A DNA stretch of 64,000 bases from Elgaria multicarinata webbii (GCF_023053635.1 NC_086175.1:117130740-117194739), one strand, 5' to 3'; positions 52,330-63,995 are shown, numbered from the stretch's first letter. Program-made: numbers and translations. Notes: generated from the letters alone by a model not told the origin.

Positions 52330-53200
52330 GGGTTACTTCTCCTCTGAACACGCTCCAGCTTGTCTGCATCCTTCTTGAAGTGTGGTGCCCAAAACTAGAT
52401 GCAATACTCAAGATGAGGCCTAACCAGGGCCGAATAGAGGGGAACCAGTACCTCGCGTGATTTGGAAGCTATACATCTATCTAGCCCAAATGTGTATTTG
52501 CTTTTTTTGCAGCCACATCACACTGTTGGCTCCTATTCAGCTTGTGATAACTACAATAATTCCAAGATCCTTCTCACTTGTAATATTGCTGAGCCAAGTA
52601 GTTCCCATCTTGTAACTGTGCACTGGGTTTCTTTTTCCTAGATGTAGAACTTGGCATTTTTCCCTATTAAATTTCATCCTGTTGTTTTCAGCCCAGCGCT
52701 CCAGCCTATCAAGATCACTTTGAAGTTTGCTTCTATGTTCAAGGGTATTAGCTATCCCACCCAATTTTGTGTCATGTGCACATTTGATAAGCATTCCCTG
52801 CACCTCCTCATCCAAGTCATTAATAAAAATGTTGAAGAGCACTGGGCCTAGGACTCAGCCCTGCAGTACCCACTCATTGCCTCCAGGGCCAGCACTGCCA
52901 TAGAGGCAGCTCAGGTGGTGGCCTAGAGTGCCAAGCAAAGGAGGGCGCCGAACGGCGTGCCTGGAAGTCACTCTTCTAGAGCAGCTTCTGGGCGCGCTGT
53001 TCCAAAGCCGCCGCCCCAACCCCCAACCCCAGCGTCCTGGCTTCGAAGCCAGGAGCAGCTTCCGGCTGAGCGCTGGCTTTGAAGCCAGGACGCTGGGGCG
53101 GGGGCGGCTTCGGAACAGCACGCCCGGCTTGAAGCCGCTCACCTGCCTAGGGCGCAGAATAGTCTGGCACCGGCCCTGATTGCCTCCCCTCACTCTGTCC
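52330..53200 (-). mobile_element. CR1 LINE, RT segment, interrupted by hAT
   Basis: The minus frame 52842-52537 reads LFNIFINDLDEEVQGMLIKC, AHDTKLGGIANTLEHRSKLQ, SDLDRLERWAENNRMKFNRE, KCQVLHLGKRNPVHSYKMGT, the palm/thumb part of CR1 RT. The catalytic F/YADD motif reads CAHD, so this copy cannot be active. At 52330-52510 it continues toward the 3' half, colinear with 1380-1568. The hAT at 52884-53178 is inserted in it. Confidence 0.85.
52884..53178. mobile_element. hAT-type MITE, ATTGCCTC TSD
   Basis: CAGGGCCAGCACTGCCATAG to GTCTGGCACCGGCCCTG, flanked by perfect 8-bp ATTGCCTC at 52876-52883 and 53179-53186. The GC-rich centre has a long hairpin: 'cgtcctggcttcgaagccag' with 'ctggctttgaagccaggacg'. 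295 bp. It lies in a CR1 copy. Confidence 0.9.
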
Positions 53201-54702
53201 TCACACAGGTATCACTCACTATAAAAATGTGCCTTTTTGCTGATATTATAATAAAAAGAGAGTCTCATTGTAATTAGAATGCTTATCTTCTTCCAGGATC
53301 AGTCAGGCTGCATTTGTCTGAACTCCACACTTCATCCATTGGCAGACGTAACATTTTAACGCACAACTCCTTTTTTTGTCTTGCTTCCCAACTTCCTTTT
53401 CAAGTCCTATCTGCACTGCCATCCCTTTAGTTCTGTCTATGGTTTTGTTCTATTGAAGATCCCAGACGTTTTCATGCGCATACATTTCAGCCTTCATCAC
53501 ACTACATCCCAGTTTTAGTATTCCTAAGGCTGCGTGAACAATTGTTTTCATGAATGCATGTTTCACATATGCAGATACTATGGAGGGGAGGGGAAGGATA
53601 AATCTATCTTGAAACTTCAGATGGTTTGGTACCAGTGGCTCACAAGAACGCAGATATCCTGAAAGTACGTAATGCTCATTTATGCAAGTGTGATTCATAA
53701 GTTGATTTGTTGAAAGCATAGTAGATTTTCAGAGTGGGTGCCAACATTTTTCCATCAGAATTAGAATTTTTATTAGTGCAATAATTTATCTGAATGTCAT
53801 GTTTTATATTTCTCTGGCAGGCTTAACAATTACCACTTGTAGTACACTTACTGGTGAAAAAGAACTTCTATAATCATAGCTGTGTTATTGACATCTGTGA
53901 GTGATGAATATAATTCAAGTGTGAGAGCCTGCATGGCTGGCAAATACATATTCCACTGGTTATTTTCCTTTACTATCCATGTTAATTCCCGAATATTTTG
54001 GAGGAAGCATCTTGGTGCCTGTAGAAAGTTTTCAATGTCATTTAACCCATGACACACATTTTGGCAAAGCCCTTCATGTAGTCTGTGAGATTTCTACTTT
54101 TGAAAACACTGGAAAATATTAGCATATGTCATTGATTTGCAGTTGCAAAGCCATCAGTTTTACTTCTGTGTGATGCCAAAAGAGATGAAAAACAGAAAAT
54201 GTCTTATTTACCCTGAAGCGGATAAAAATCTTAATATGGCAAAAAATGAAGTATTGAGATCATCTTCCAACTATTCAAATGGGTGCCCATATTTTTTGAA
54301 AAAGCAAAATAAAAGAAAATCATCTTTCCCCCGCCCCCCCCCCTTTTTTTGCTGAAAGAGATCTGGGTGTACCTCTTCCTAAGTTGTAGGTGAACTTAGC
54401 AATATAACACCCTTGGATTAGTCTTCATGTGCACGGTGTTATAAAGTTTGTGGACCCTTATTTTCTGTCTTTTGGAGGTTGCATCCAACAAAAAACTATC
54501 TAGGTGCTCAAGTTCATTGTAATATTCTTTGGCATGACTTTGGTTACCTGCCTGAAAAGTGTCCCCTAAGATTTTCCTTCTATGCCAGGGACTAGGAACC
54601 TGTCCAAGCAAAGACTCTTAACATGAAGATTTTAGCACATCAGAATCAAACCTATATCCCATTCTTATCCAGTTTAGCAGTTATATCTGAAAGTTCAAGG
54701 TA
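53201..54702. other. Repeat-poor AT-rich stretch, no gene
   Basis: 1.5 kb with no tails or inverted ends. The minus frame 54057-53848 and others nearby have no recognisable domain. A C/T run lies at about 54330-54347. Confidence 0.35.
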
Positions 54703-54746
54703 AAAAGAGGAGGAGGAGGAGGGGGAGGAGGAGGAGGAGGAGGAGG
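54703..54746. repeat. (GAG)n microsatellite
   Basis: Purine triplet repeat, about 14 units with one change. Confidence 0.95.
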
Positions 54747-55199
54747 CATCTCTCACAGCACCACCAGATGTCTGACAATACCAAACTTTCAAAAATTACA
54801 AATGCTGTCCTGATATCTCGACAACAGATCATTTTTCATTTTACGAAACCGGAGCTTAAAAATATACTGCCACAGATGGTGTAGATGCAGGACCAGAATC
54901 TAAGGAGGAAAGATAAATATTCTGATGTTATACATATCTGATGGTTTTATTTATTTGTGCAAAATAGATCTTTCCACTGCCAGTATGTGGCAGACTGTCC
55001 TCAATCGGCTGTCTCATGACTCAGCCAAAGGGCCAAACCAAAAGTTTTGCTAACCATGCACAGCAGAGCAATACATGATTACTTACCTGCAATGGACATT
55101 TCCCCCCCCCCACACACACACATACTGTTTTTATGCCCCCGGTGGAATTTTAGGACAAAAATGGGAGGGGTGAGCTTAAATTCCCCCCTCCCAAATCAC
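54747..55199. other. Unassigned intronic stretch
   Basis: Contains C10-(CA)n at about 55101-55123. No gene. Confidence 0.4.
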
Positions 55200-55370
55200 C
55201 ATTGCCCCAATCCAAACTGCTAGGGAACATGAGTGTGAGGTGCTATTGCATTTAGGTCCTGCCTGAGGGCTTTGCATATGCTGCCGTAGGTTGGCTAATG
55301 TGGAAACAAAATGGAGGAGTAAATAGGCCTTTGTCTGTGTCCAGTATGTTTCTTCTTCTGTTCTTCTCTT
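55200..55370 (+). mobile_element. CR1/L3-like LINE 3' end, diverged
   Basis: 'aactgctagggaacatgagt', 'gtgaggtgctattgcattta', 'ggcctttgtctgtgtccagt' and 'cttcttctgttctt' follow the family order. Confidence 0.65.
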
Positions 55371-55497
55371 AGACCTCGTTAATTAAACTGGAAGCTATTT
55401 TGCATTTCCTTCAATATCCTCCAAAAGGCATTCCTATGAAAATTTTAGTAATCTGCAAAATTATTTTATTTTAATAAATTATAAAATAACTGGTAAA

Positions 55498-56028
55498 TTA
55501 AACTGGCAATTCAAGCTGCTGGTCTTAACCTATAAAGCCCTACATGGCTTGGGACCACAATACCTGATGGAACGCCTCTCCCGACATGAACCTACCCGTA
55601 CACTGCGCTCAACATCTAAGGTCCTCCTCCGAGTGCCTACTCCGAGGGAAGCTTGGAGGATGGCAACAAGGGAGAGGGCCTTCTCAGTGGTTGCCCACTG
55701 ACTGTGGAATGATCTTCCCGATGAGGCTCACCTGGTGCCAACGTTGTTATCTTTTCGGCGCCAGGTCAAGACTTTTCTCTTCTCCCAGGCATTTTAACAG
55801 CTTTTTAACAGCCTTTTAACAGCATTTAACAACGTTAAGTTTGTTTTTAATGGACCCCAGAATTGTTGTTTTTAAATGGATACTGTTGTTTTTATACTGT
55901 TTTTATGTTTTTTTAAATTTTTGTACACTTTTAATGTTTACTATTTTTAATTGTTGTGAACTGCCCAGAGAGCTTCGGCTGTGGGGCGGTATATAAATGT
56001 AATAAAATTAATTAATTAATTAATTAAG
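55498..56028 (+). mobile_element. L2-clade LINE 3' end, (ATTA)n tail
   Basis: Reads LVLTYKALHGLGPQYLMERL, SRHEPTRTLRSTSKVLLRVP, REAWRMATRERAFSVVAH, then WNDLPDEAHLVPTLLSFRRQ and VKTFLFSQAF. A TGA lies where 'LWNDLP' begins (AH-stop-LWND), so the frame is broken. 3' UTR with 'cagagagcttcggctgtggg' and tail (ATTA)n at 56004-56027. Confidence 0.85.
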
Positions 56029-56519
56029 TCAAAACAGACTCAATCACAGAATTTTAAAAATATACAATTAATCAGTGAACTTTATGGATTTTGCTGACAT
56101 AGCAAAACAGTGCATGAGAATTTATCATCCTAAATCTCCCCTTCCTGCCCCACCAACAACACAGCTAACTATACTTCAGAATGTGTTGGGAGAGAGAGAG
56201 AGAGAGAGAGAATGAATCATGATATTATAAAGTTTTTGCTCACTAAACAAAGCTGATATCATTCAAAAGCTTCCAGATTGAAAAACCACAGAGGCACCGA
56301 TCTGGCAGTTTTTGTCTCAAGGGTGTCCAAATTTTGGTGGCAGCAACCCATCTGGAAGCATTATGGAAATCTCTGGCAGTGCCAAGATGATTTGTCAAAT
56401 ATGAATACAGCAGTGAATCAAGCAGTTGCTCTAATGGACACTAGGCCATATTTTGTTTTGTTTTGTTTGTTTAAAGCATGATACTCAAGTACTAAACATC
56501 CAGCTGTTGTCATACCACG
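56029..56519. other. Unassigned intronic stretch
   Basis: (GA)n at 56191-56210. No gene. Confidence 0.45.
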
Positions 56520-57013
56520 TTATTATTATTATTATTATTATTTATTTATATAGCACCATCAATGTACATGGTCCTGTACAGAGTAAAACAGTAAATAGCA
56601 AGACCTTGCCGCATAGGCTTACAATCTAATAAAATCATAGTAAAACAATAAGGAGGGGAAGAGAATGCCAACAGGTACAGGGTAGGGTAAGCAGGCACAG
56701 GGTAGGGAAAAACTAACAGTAGAAAGTAACAGTAGAAGTCTGCACAACATCAAGTTTTAAAAGCTTTAGGAAAAAGAAAAGTTTTTAGTTGAGCTTTAAA
56801 AGCTGTGGTTGAACTTGTAGTTCTCAAATGTTCTGGAAGAGTGTTCCAGGCGTAAGGGGCAGCAGACGAAAATGGACGAAGCCGAGCAAGGGAAGTAGAG
56901 GCCCTTGGGCAGGCGAGAAACATGGCATCAGAGGAGCGAAGAGCACGAGCGGGGCAATAGTGTGAGATGAGAGAGGAGAGATAGGAAGGAGCTAGACCGT
57001 GAAAAGCTTTGAA
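56520..57013 (-). mobile_element. L2-clade LINE 3' end, ATT tail
   Basis: The minus frame reads FKAFHGLAPSYLSSLISHYC, PARALRSSDAMFLACPRAST, SLARLRPFSSAAPYAWNTLP, EHLRTTSSTTAFKAQLKTFL, FPKAF. Closely similar to 30286-31098. Tail (ATT)n at 56520-56543. 5' truncated at about 57013. Confidence 0.85.
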
Positions 57014-57059
57014 CATTGAACGTTGTTGAACATTAGTGCACACAATTAGTGCACACAAT

Positions 57060-57589
57060 GGTTCAGTTCAGACAACATGTTTCTCAACGGTGGTTTTAAA
57101 ACTCCATGGTGGAGTATTTCACCACTGCTGAGAAATGTGTTGTCTGGTGGGAAAACTCCACCCCACGGTGGAGTTGTGTGTGTGTGTGTGTGCGGAAAAC
57201 ACTCCATGCTGATTATCTACGCTGTGCAGAGGAGAATTCCTGCAAAACCATTGTGTTGCATGTTGTGTGGCGGGCTCCGTGGAGTTTTCTGTTGTGTTGA
57301 GTTGACTTTTCCCACTGGCTACAGAGTTCCCTGGCAAGAGCAGTGAAAGGAGCGAGTGCTGCTCTAGGAAAGCTGCCGGGATTGTTTTTTTTTTTTTTTT
57401 TTTGTAACAATGGCTGATGGGATACCATCAGGAGGACCGGGGGAGGAGAGATTCTACTCAATTCCACAGTAGCCCAAAGTCACACAACAGTGGAGTTAGA
57501 ACATGTTGTGTGGGGAGTACCTCCTGGGAACTCAACCGTTGAGTGGAGTTTTCACACTGCGTTGACTAATGTGTTGTCTGAACTGAGCC
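57060..57589. mobile_element. Foldback MITE, AAT TSD
   Basis: GGTTCAGTTCAGACAACATG and TGTGTTGTCTGAACTGAGCC are inverted, with AAT at 57057-57059 and 57590-57592. The same arm recurs at 57125-57142 ('gaaatgtgttgtctgg'), so one element may lie inside another. The interior carries 'ccatggtggagt' and 'ccacggtggagtt' words, a (TG)n run and T18. 530 bp. Confidence 0.75.
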
Positions 57590-57592
57590 AAT

Positions 57593-58108
57593 GTATTTTC
57601 TGCCACACCATTGTATTCTTAAGCTAGTAGCATTATGTTGTAGGGCACATTTTTTAGAACTATCAAGCCAAGAACCTGGCTATGTGTTGCACTTTGCGTA
57701 GGGCAGCATCTCTACCAAGTTAATCTTCTAAAGGCTCCCACATAAATAGTGAAACTGGTGTAGGATCAGTAGCGTAGTGGAGGCAGGGTTCACAGGGACA
57801 CTTTTGGATTAGCAGGGATGCTGACATCATCTGCCACCACCACCCCTTCTCAGAACTCCATGATACCCCTGAGATTGGCTGCAATCCTCACAGTAGCTTG
57901 GGGAAGCGGAATTAATTTTCCCAGTGACAAAATATTGTTCCCTGTTGTAATGCAGTATGGCTTTGCTACGAATGGGAAATTGAGACCCATTAGCTTTACA
58001 AAAGACTTGATCCTGGTGGAGATAAACCTGCTAGAACAGGTTTGTTGACATGGATTATTGGACTTTCAAGGGTGTGGCTATAGGGACTGTCATGGTGAGC
58101 GCCAGCAC
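57593..58108. other. Unassigned intronic stretch
   Basis: No recognisable gene or element. Confidence 0.4.
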
Positions 58109-58116
58109 TTAAACAT

Positions 58117-58631
58117 TAGGGTTGTGTACAAGTACAACCCCCTGATTCACCTCAGGGGCCAATTCGGAGCTTCCAAATTTGCCTAATTCAGCTCATAATC
58201 ATCCCAATCCATTTGGGATTCAGTTCTGAAGCTGAAGAGGGTTGGCTGTTTTTCCTGTGAACCCATGCCAGGACTCCCCTCCCCTTCCACTCACCCCTGA
58301 ATACAGTGAGCCACCCCCTGCCTACCTGTCAGCCCACGTAATTTACCTGACTGGGACACCATAGTTTTTAACAATAGATCTAGGGAAGATCTACAGCAGG
58401 CCAGAGCTGCCATCTTCCTTAGGATGGACAGCATGCTGGCATGAGTGGAGGAGTCAGATAACTCCCACGGGTGGACAGGAGCAGTGGCTCGCCATCAGGC
58501 CGAAGCAGCCCAAAGATCTACAGGCGTTTCAGGCTGAAGTGGCCCAATTCTGACCCTACACCGATTCAGGTCAAGGCAGGCCGAGTCAGACTTGAATTTG
58601 GGGTTCAGGACCATGGTGGTGCACACCCCTA
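58117..58631. mobile_element. hAT-like element, TAGGGTTGTG..CACACCCCTA
   Basis: The left end TAGGGTTGTGTACAAGTAC and right end 'catggtggtgcacaccccta' are imperfect inverted repeats. Flanks TTAAACAT and TTTAACAT agree at 7 of 8. Interior 'aattcggagc', 'gattcaggtcaaggcagg', and the arms 'agatctagggaagatct' / 'gccatcttccttaggatgg' resemble 12830-13381. Confidence 0.65.
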
Positions 58632-58639
58632 TTTAACAT

Positions 58640-60328
58640 TTACTTTCCCCATCCATTGTTTACCTCTTCTGTCTATCTCCTTAACCACTAATGCTTCCTA
58701 GGAGTTGAGAAAGGGAATAGCAGGAGAAAATTGAATGAAGGGATGGAGGTGCAGAGAATTGGAACCAAAGTTCCATTCATACAACTTTCCCACTTCCTCC
58801 TTTATGCCACATCCCTTGTTAGCAAGGTGCTTCTGAGTTTGGGGAAATGTTCTGGAAAGATGTGGGATGTGAAATGAAAGACCACCACTAAGTGAATTGC
58901 AGAGAAAATATTTGAACAAGGTTAGATCAAAGGTTTTGGGGGGATCATAGGGCATTAGTACTTTGGGCAACAATATATTTCTTCTTCTAAGCACTGGGGG
59001 TGAGAGGGAAAAGTGAAATATAACATCAATCAATCCTTCAGAACTCCCTGCTGTGTGGTTTGTTTATTCCATGCTGTATGGCTAATTTAAGAAACTTTAC
59101 AAGGGATTTTAAGGGGGGCGGGATCTATAGCTTAGCTTCCTTTTTTGTTTCCATCCATCTGTCAGTTGAGGGTATTCTTAACTGTGAATAAGGTCAAATA
59201 AGTCAAGCTGAGAAAAAGGCAGGAAAAATGTAGCAACATTTATTTATATTAGAAAATGCTCTGCGGGTAACTGACATGCCTCCTACTTTAAAAAAAAGAA
59301 ACACCTCCCTATAGCTCACAAATTGGAGTTCAATTCAACTTTAGCACAAAGCCAGCCAATCCGACCCAGCTAACAACCTCCACTCCTCTCTCCCTTTCCC
59401 CCTTCCATATACCTGGATGCTGTCACTGCTCTAGTGGTGACAAGCAGGAAGAAGGAAGACAGAATCTGTTTTTCTCACCCTCCGTCCTCTGATGCCTGGC
59501 ATGTGGCTTTGCATATCGCCAGGTGCAAATAATCCTGGGAAATCTATGCATATCGCCAGGTGCAAATAATCCTGGGAATTCCCAAAGGCTGCTGTGATAT
59601 CACAATCTTTTTTAGGGCAGGGGGAACCTATGTTTTCTGGTGGCTTCTTGCACCTGGCATCCCACATACCAAGATGCCAGGTGTCATGTGAGAGATTGAG
59701 GTGGGCCCTCCACCTCTTCCCCACCCCCTCCACCCTGCTTGTTGCCATCCATAGGGAAATGTTGGGGCATTGTTGGGGAATAAGAGGGAGAAAGGAGGTT
59801 TGGGGGGCTATGTTGGTAGGTGGGGAGGGAAATTTGGGGGCTGACAAGATGGGCTGGGCTCAGAAATACCTCAGCTTATTCTAAGCCTGCTCAGTTTGAT
59901 CCATGGGTTGTTCGTCTATCACTAAACCTGTTCTGCCTCTGCTTAGCATCATTTAGGCACTGGTGAGGCCTGGGTTGCAGGACTCCCTGTGGACTGAGCT
60001 TTTTCAACCAGGTTGCAGGAATGGGAATATAACAGCACCATGGAAAGCTCCACTTGAGGCTGGAAGCCAGACTGGCTTGTCTGTTTGTTGCTCCAACAAG
60101 CAGCATATTGTGGATGAGCCTTAGGTAGGAATTTGACTTCCTTTAGGCTGGTTAGCCCGGCCTTCACATTGACTAAGGCCTTTTATTTTAAAGGGTCATG
60201 GTCTCTTTTACCAGCCTCAGGTGGGGATGGCTGTGGCATACTGGTGTCATGGCTGAAGTTCTCAGAGTCTGAGAAGAGCAGTGTGGCCTTCTCTGAGTGA
60301 AGGTGCCTAGGGTCTTTGTGGAGAACTG
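58640..60328. other. Unassigned stretch with a 37-bp tandem duplication
   Basis: At 59511-59578 'gcatatcgccaggtgcaaat' plus 17 more bases occurs twice with period 37. Elsewhere no gene. The open frame 59847-59431 lies over this repeat and has no domain. Confidence 0.5.
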
Positions 60329-60459
60329 GGCAGGATCTACACTACTGCTTTAAAATGGTTTATAACAGTAGTGACAATTGCTGGGGCCCAGGAAACACTG
60401 CATATAGAGTTTTCAAAATGTTTTCAGAGTGTCATATCATGCTTGGTGTAGATCTGGCC
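60329..60459. mobile_element. Palindromic MITE, 'atctacaccaagcag' family
   Basis: Left 'ggcaggatctacactactgc', right 'atgcttggtgtagatctggcc'. It is the inverse orientation of 43515-43640. About 131 bp. Confidence 0.7.
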
Positions 60460-61324
60460 TGGGTCTCGAGGAAGTGGAAGACCCATGATGCCTTTCTGTA
60501 ACAGAGTCTTCTCCCTGAACTATTAACTCAGGAGCTTCTTCTGAGGATGGAAGGTCAAGATCCTCTGAAGAGGAGGAGGAGGAGGATTTTGTCAAGGTCT
60601 TGGACCACTGGAAATTCAAAACTGAGTTTGACCTTTTTGGATACTATCTCCAACTTCTGTTATTTTTCTCCAAGCCCCCTCTCCTTTCGTCTCATGGGTT
60701 ATTTTTATCTAGATGATGAGCAGGGACTTATGTGTTTCATTCATGCAAAGAACCTAGTCTATTTTAGGTGTTTCTATAAGTAAGAAATGGATGGTGTTTG
60801 TGCATAGCTCTAAGATTTTATGATTTCCTAAGATGTTGCAGATTTTCTTTTAAGAAAACAACAAGAACGCTCCCCATGTATGTCCTCACAGCAGAAGGAA
60901 TCAGGAGGAAAGTTTTTATCACTGGCTAAATGCCTTAGCAGTGCTCTGCAAGGCTAATTGCTTATTGCTGGTATAAAATGATTATGTATGCTTACACAAT
61001 TATAAATTATAATTAAAATCTCTAATATGAGTAATTGTAATAAATGATGCACTCCTAGCTATTCAGAGAATTCCACTTTGCTTAGTAGCTAGAAATTTGA
61101 AGAGGACCATGCAAGTTCTTGGGTGGTTAATTATTTTCTGCCTCATTCTGGCAAACGATTAGTGCCTAATATTAGCAATGGGTTCCACATATATCGAAAA
61201 TTATGAGAACTTCCCAAGCAATCAAGGTCGGCTACATGAAGTAGCATTAGCTGATGCAGTGCATCACTAACATAACTTCCAGCAATACTTTCTAAACCAT
61301 TACCAGTATTTATACCAATGTCAC
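60460..61324. other. Repeat-poor AT-rich stretch, candidate regulatory DNA
   Basis: A short GAG run at 60568-60585. From 60780 to 61130 the DNA is AT-rich with clustered homeodomain-like words (GCTAATTGCTTATTG, TTATAATTAAAAT, GAGTAATTGTAAT) and no repeats seen. Confidence 0.3.
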
Positions 61325-61640
61325 TGATAGGCGTGGTTGGGCACCAGCTGAGGACACACACCTGAGCAGGCGCCAACTGTCAAGAACCCCATGGATGTCC
61401 TCCTCTTCACCTTTGTTACCTGCTTGTTCACTTGCCTCTTATACTGGTCCAGAAAATGGTGGTGGTGGGAAGGAGGTGCAGTAGATCACACTGCCTCCTT
61501 GCTTCCTGGCTCTCTGCCTATCAAGTAAGCAAGTGGTAGCAATGATGGAAAAAAAGAGAAGGAGCAATAGCAACTGGGCAGTGATGAGATAGACTCATCA
61601 TGGGCAGAAGCCCATTGAGGGTGCCTCCTTTGAGGGCCCT
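61325..61640. mobile_element. Diverged repeat related to 31101-31375
   Basis: 'aagcaagtggtagcaatgat', 'gagcaatagcaactgggcag', 'tgagatagactca' and 'ctcttcacctttgttacctg' match 31158-31365 in order. Both ends are worn. Confidence 0.5.
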
Positions 61641-62430
61641 CAAAACCTGGAACCAACAGTGGCAGCCGTTTCTTGGCAGCGAGAGAGTACTGGGGATTTA
61701 ATAGTGGTTCTTTTGTAATGCCTGTTTATTTACAAAGATCAAAAGTGAATGGGGGAGAGTAGGGAAGCACCCAGAGAGAAGTGGTTAGTCTTTAAAGTAG
61801 CATCACTATCCCAACCCAAAGCAAACAGCATGCCCTGGAAGCTCCTCCAAAGTTCTAGGAAGCCTTTAACCAGAGCATTGCTCCGGTACTATTAAAAGCT
61901 GGAAGACCCCTGGGATCATTATGGTGGTAGCAGTGAGTTGCCAGAACCAGGGATTTTCCAGCAAGGGAGCCATCAGGACCACAGCAATGAAACATTCTTG
62001 GAAGAAGGGGGATAAACTTGGTTCCTTGGAATTCTTCCATCTCTTCCAAAGAAATGCCTGCAAGAGGGCTTACCTCGGTGGTTGCCCGCAGAGCTGGTTG
62101 ATGAAGCCACCTATTGATGGGTAATCAACCCATCTTTTGTTGGCTCTATCCGGTAAGAATAGACAGCTCAGAGCAAGGATTTGACAGCAAACATTCTAGA
62201 GGTCTGGTACTAGGTTCCAATAGAGCTTAAGACAACTACTATTTGCTTTTTGCAAGGATTAGGGGGGGTAGTTATATGGCTGCCCCCCTCATAACTGCTG
62301 TGGGGCAGCCCACCTTCAGGGGAGCAGACCTCTCCCTCAGGGGGTTATAGGGACCATGCCTAGAAGGGCATACCTTAGAGTGCCAGGTCTAGGGGTGCCA
62401 GTGGGCATGGTTTCACACAGATGGGGTGGA
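61641..62430. other. Unassigned intronic stretch
   Basis: No recognisable gene. Minus frames at 62063-61866 lack domains. Confidence 0.4.
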
Positions 62431-62438
62431 CACAATGG

Positions 62439-62758
62439 TAGAGTGACCATATGAAAAGGAGGACAGGGCTCCTGTGTCTTTAACAGTTGCATAGAAAAGG
62501 GAATTTCAGCAGGTGTCATTTGTACATATGGAAACTCTGGTGAAATTCCCTATTAATCACAACAGTTAAAGCTGCAGAAGCTATACTAGAGTGACCCAAT
62601 TTAAAAGAGGGCAGGGCACCTGCAGCTTTAACTGTTGTGATGAAGAGGAAATTTCACCAGAGTTTCCATATGTACAAATGATACCTGCTGAAATTCCGTT
62701 TTCTATACAACTGTTAAAGACACAGGAGCCCTGTCCTCCGTTCCATATGGTCACCCTA
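62439..62758. mobile_element. Palindromic hAT MITE, CACAATGG TSD
   Basis: TAGAGTGACCATATGAAAAG to CCATATGGTCACCCTA, 320 bp, with perfect 8-bp duplications CACAATGG at 62431-62438 and 62759-62766. Same length as 46021-46340. Confidence 0.92.
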
Positions 62759-62764
62759 CACAAT

Positions 62765-62865
62765 GGCCCCATTCAGACAACATGCTAAACCAAGCTGCTT
62801 AACCATAAAATGCATTCCATTTTGTGGTTAAGCAGCATGGTTTAGTGTGTTGTCTGAACGGTAGG
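62765..62865. mobile_element. Foldback MITE abutting hAT MITE
   Basis: GGCCCCATTCAGACAACATG at the left, 'tagtgtgttgtctgaacggt' at the right, inner arms 'gctgcttaaccataaaatg' / 'cattttgtggttaagcagc'. Its first two bases are the last two of the neighbouring TSD. Related to 10828-10938. Confidence 0.75.
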
Positions 62866-63785
62866 TATGTTTTCTTGAAGACTTCACTGTATCAAACTAA
62901 GGACTATTTGAACACGTGAAGCCAGATCCATTTGCCAGTGATAAATAAAGATCTTCCCCAATCTCATGGTGCTTGATGTCCTAAGACACCTCTTCTGATG
63001 CAAGTGATCTGATTCCTTGGCACTCCCTACCCTCCACCAAATCCAGGCTTAAATCCAAGTAACAGACATTTTCAGGGAGTTTAATTTGAACATTAGTTTT
63101 ACAGTCTTTTAAATAGCGTGACTAACATAAATGGAAATGCCTTCTTTTTTAAAGAACCGGTACGCGTGTAGGCATTAGTATTCCAAATAATTCAGCCGAA
63201 GTCTCATCCAGCAATTATCTGTGAAGGACACCTTCAGCCTTTGCAACCTCTGATCATTTGTTAAAGTCAGTGTGTCAGCTCTGTATTTGCAACACAGTGT
63301 ATAGTATCTCAGAGAAATGTTGGATGAGTGAATGAAATGTGGGATCCATTTCAGAATATATACCCTGCGGCTCTCTGCTACATCATAGCGTTGCAAGCTT
63401 CCCCACTGATGCTACTTTATCTCCCATGTGCAGGAACAGTGTCGAACATAAATTTTTAAAAAAGAGAGGAAAAGAAAAGAAGACGACATCATTGGGAGGA
63501 GGGGGAAAATAGAACCATTTTCTTCCCTCTGTATAAAGCAATATCCAGTCGACTGCCCAAAGTAATAATACAATTGTAGAGCCTTCACTTTTAAATTTAT
63601 TGTATATTCATCGCCTAAACACATGAAAGAAACGTAGCATCACTTTCTTCCTTAAAAGAGGCGCTCTTTTTGAGTTCATATGTTTGCAAACGTTTCTTGA
63701 TAATGGCTATCATTTGTAGAATGAAAGCCTGGTTTAATTTGTGTAGGTGTTGAATGATGTTTAGTAGTTTTTCCTTGCAATGATG
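62866..63785. other. Unassigned intronic stretch
   Basis: AT-rich, no recognisable gene. The minus frames 63396-63175 and 63806-63615 have no domain. Confidence 0.4.
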
Positions 63786-63789
63786 TTTA

Positions 63790-63995
63790 GCTGTTGACAG
63801 AATCATAGGTAGCTGCCTTAGAGCAGGTGAGACTATTTGTTCATCTGAGACCTGTATATTTTCTACCCTGACTAGTAGACATCCTCAAGGGTCTCAGGTG
63901 GAGTCTTCCATCTCACCTGGTACCTGATCATGCTATGAGGAGATGCTCGGGATTGAACCTGAGACCTTCTGCATGAGTAACATAAAGCAAGACAG
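63790..63995 (-). mobile_element. tRNA-related SINE, second family
   Basis: On the minus strand a tRNA-like head carries box B AGGTTCAATCCCG at about 63958-63946, preceded by 'atgcagaaggtctc'. It is followed by 'ggtgagatggaagactccac' and 'cctgagacccttgaggatgt', ending near 'tacctatgattctg'. The pattern differs from the ACA type. The left end (5' head) lies near the window edge and may be incomplete. Confidence 0.55.

Noticed and set aside
53848-54057. 69-residue minus frame with LPAMQALTLELYSSL-like reading as a pseudogene exon
   Set aside because: I could not link it to any family, and the neighbouring frames are full of stops.
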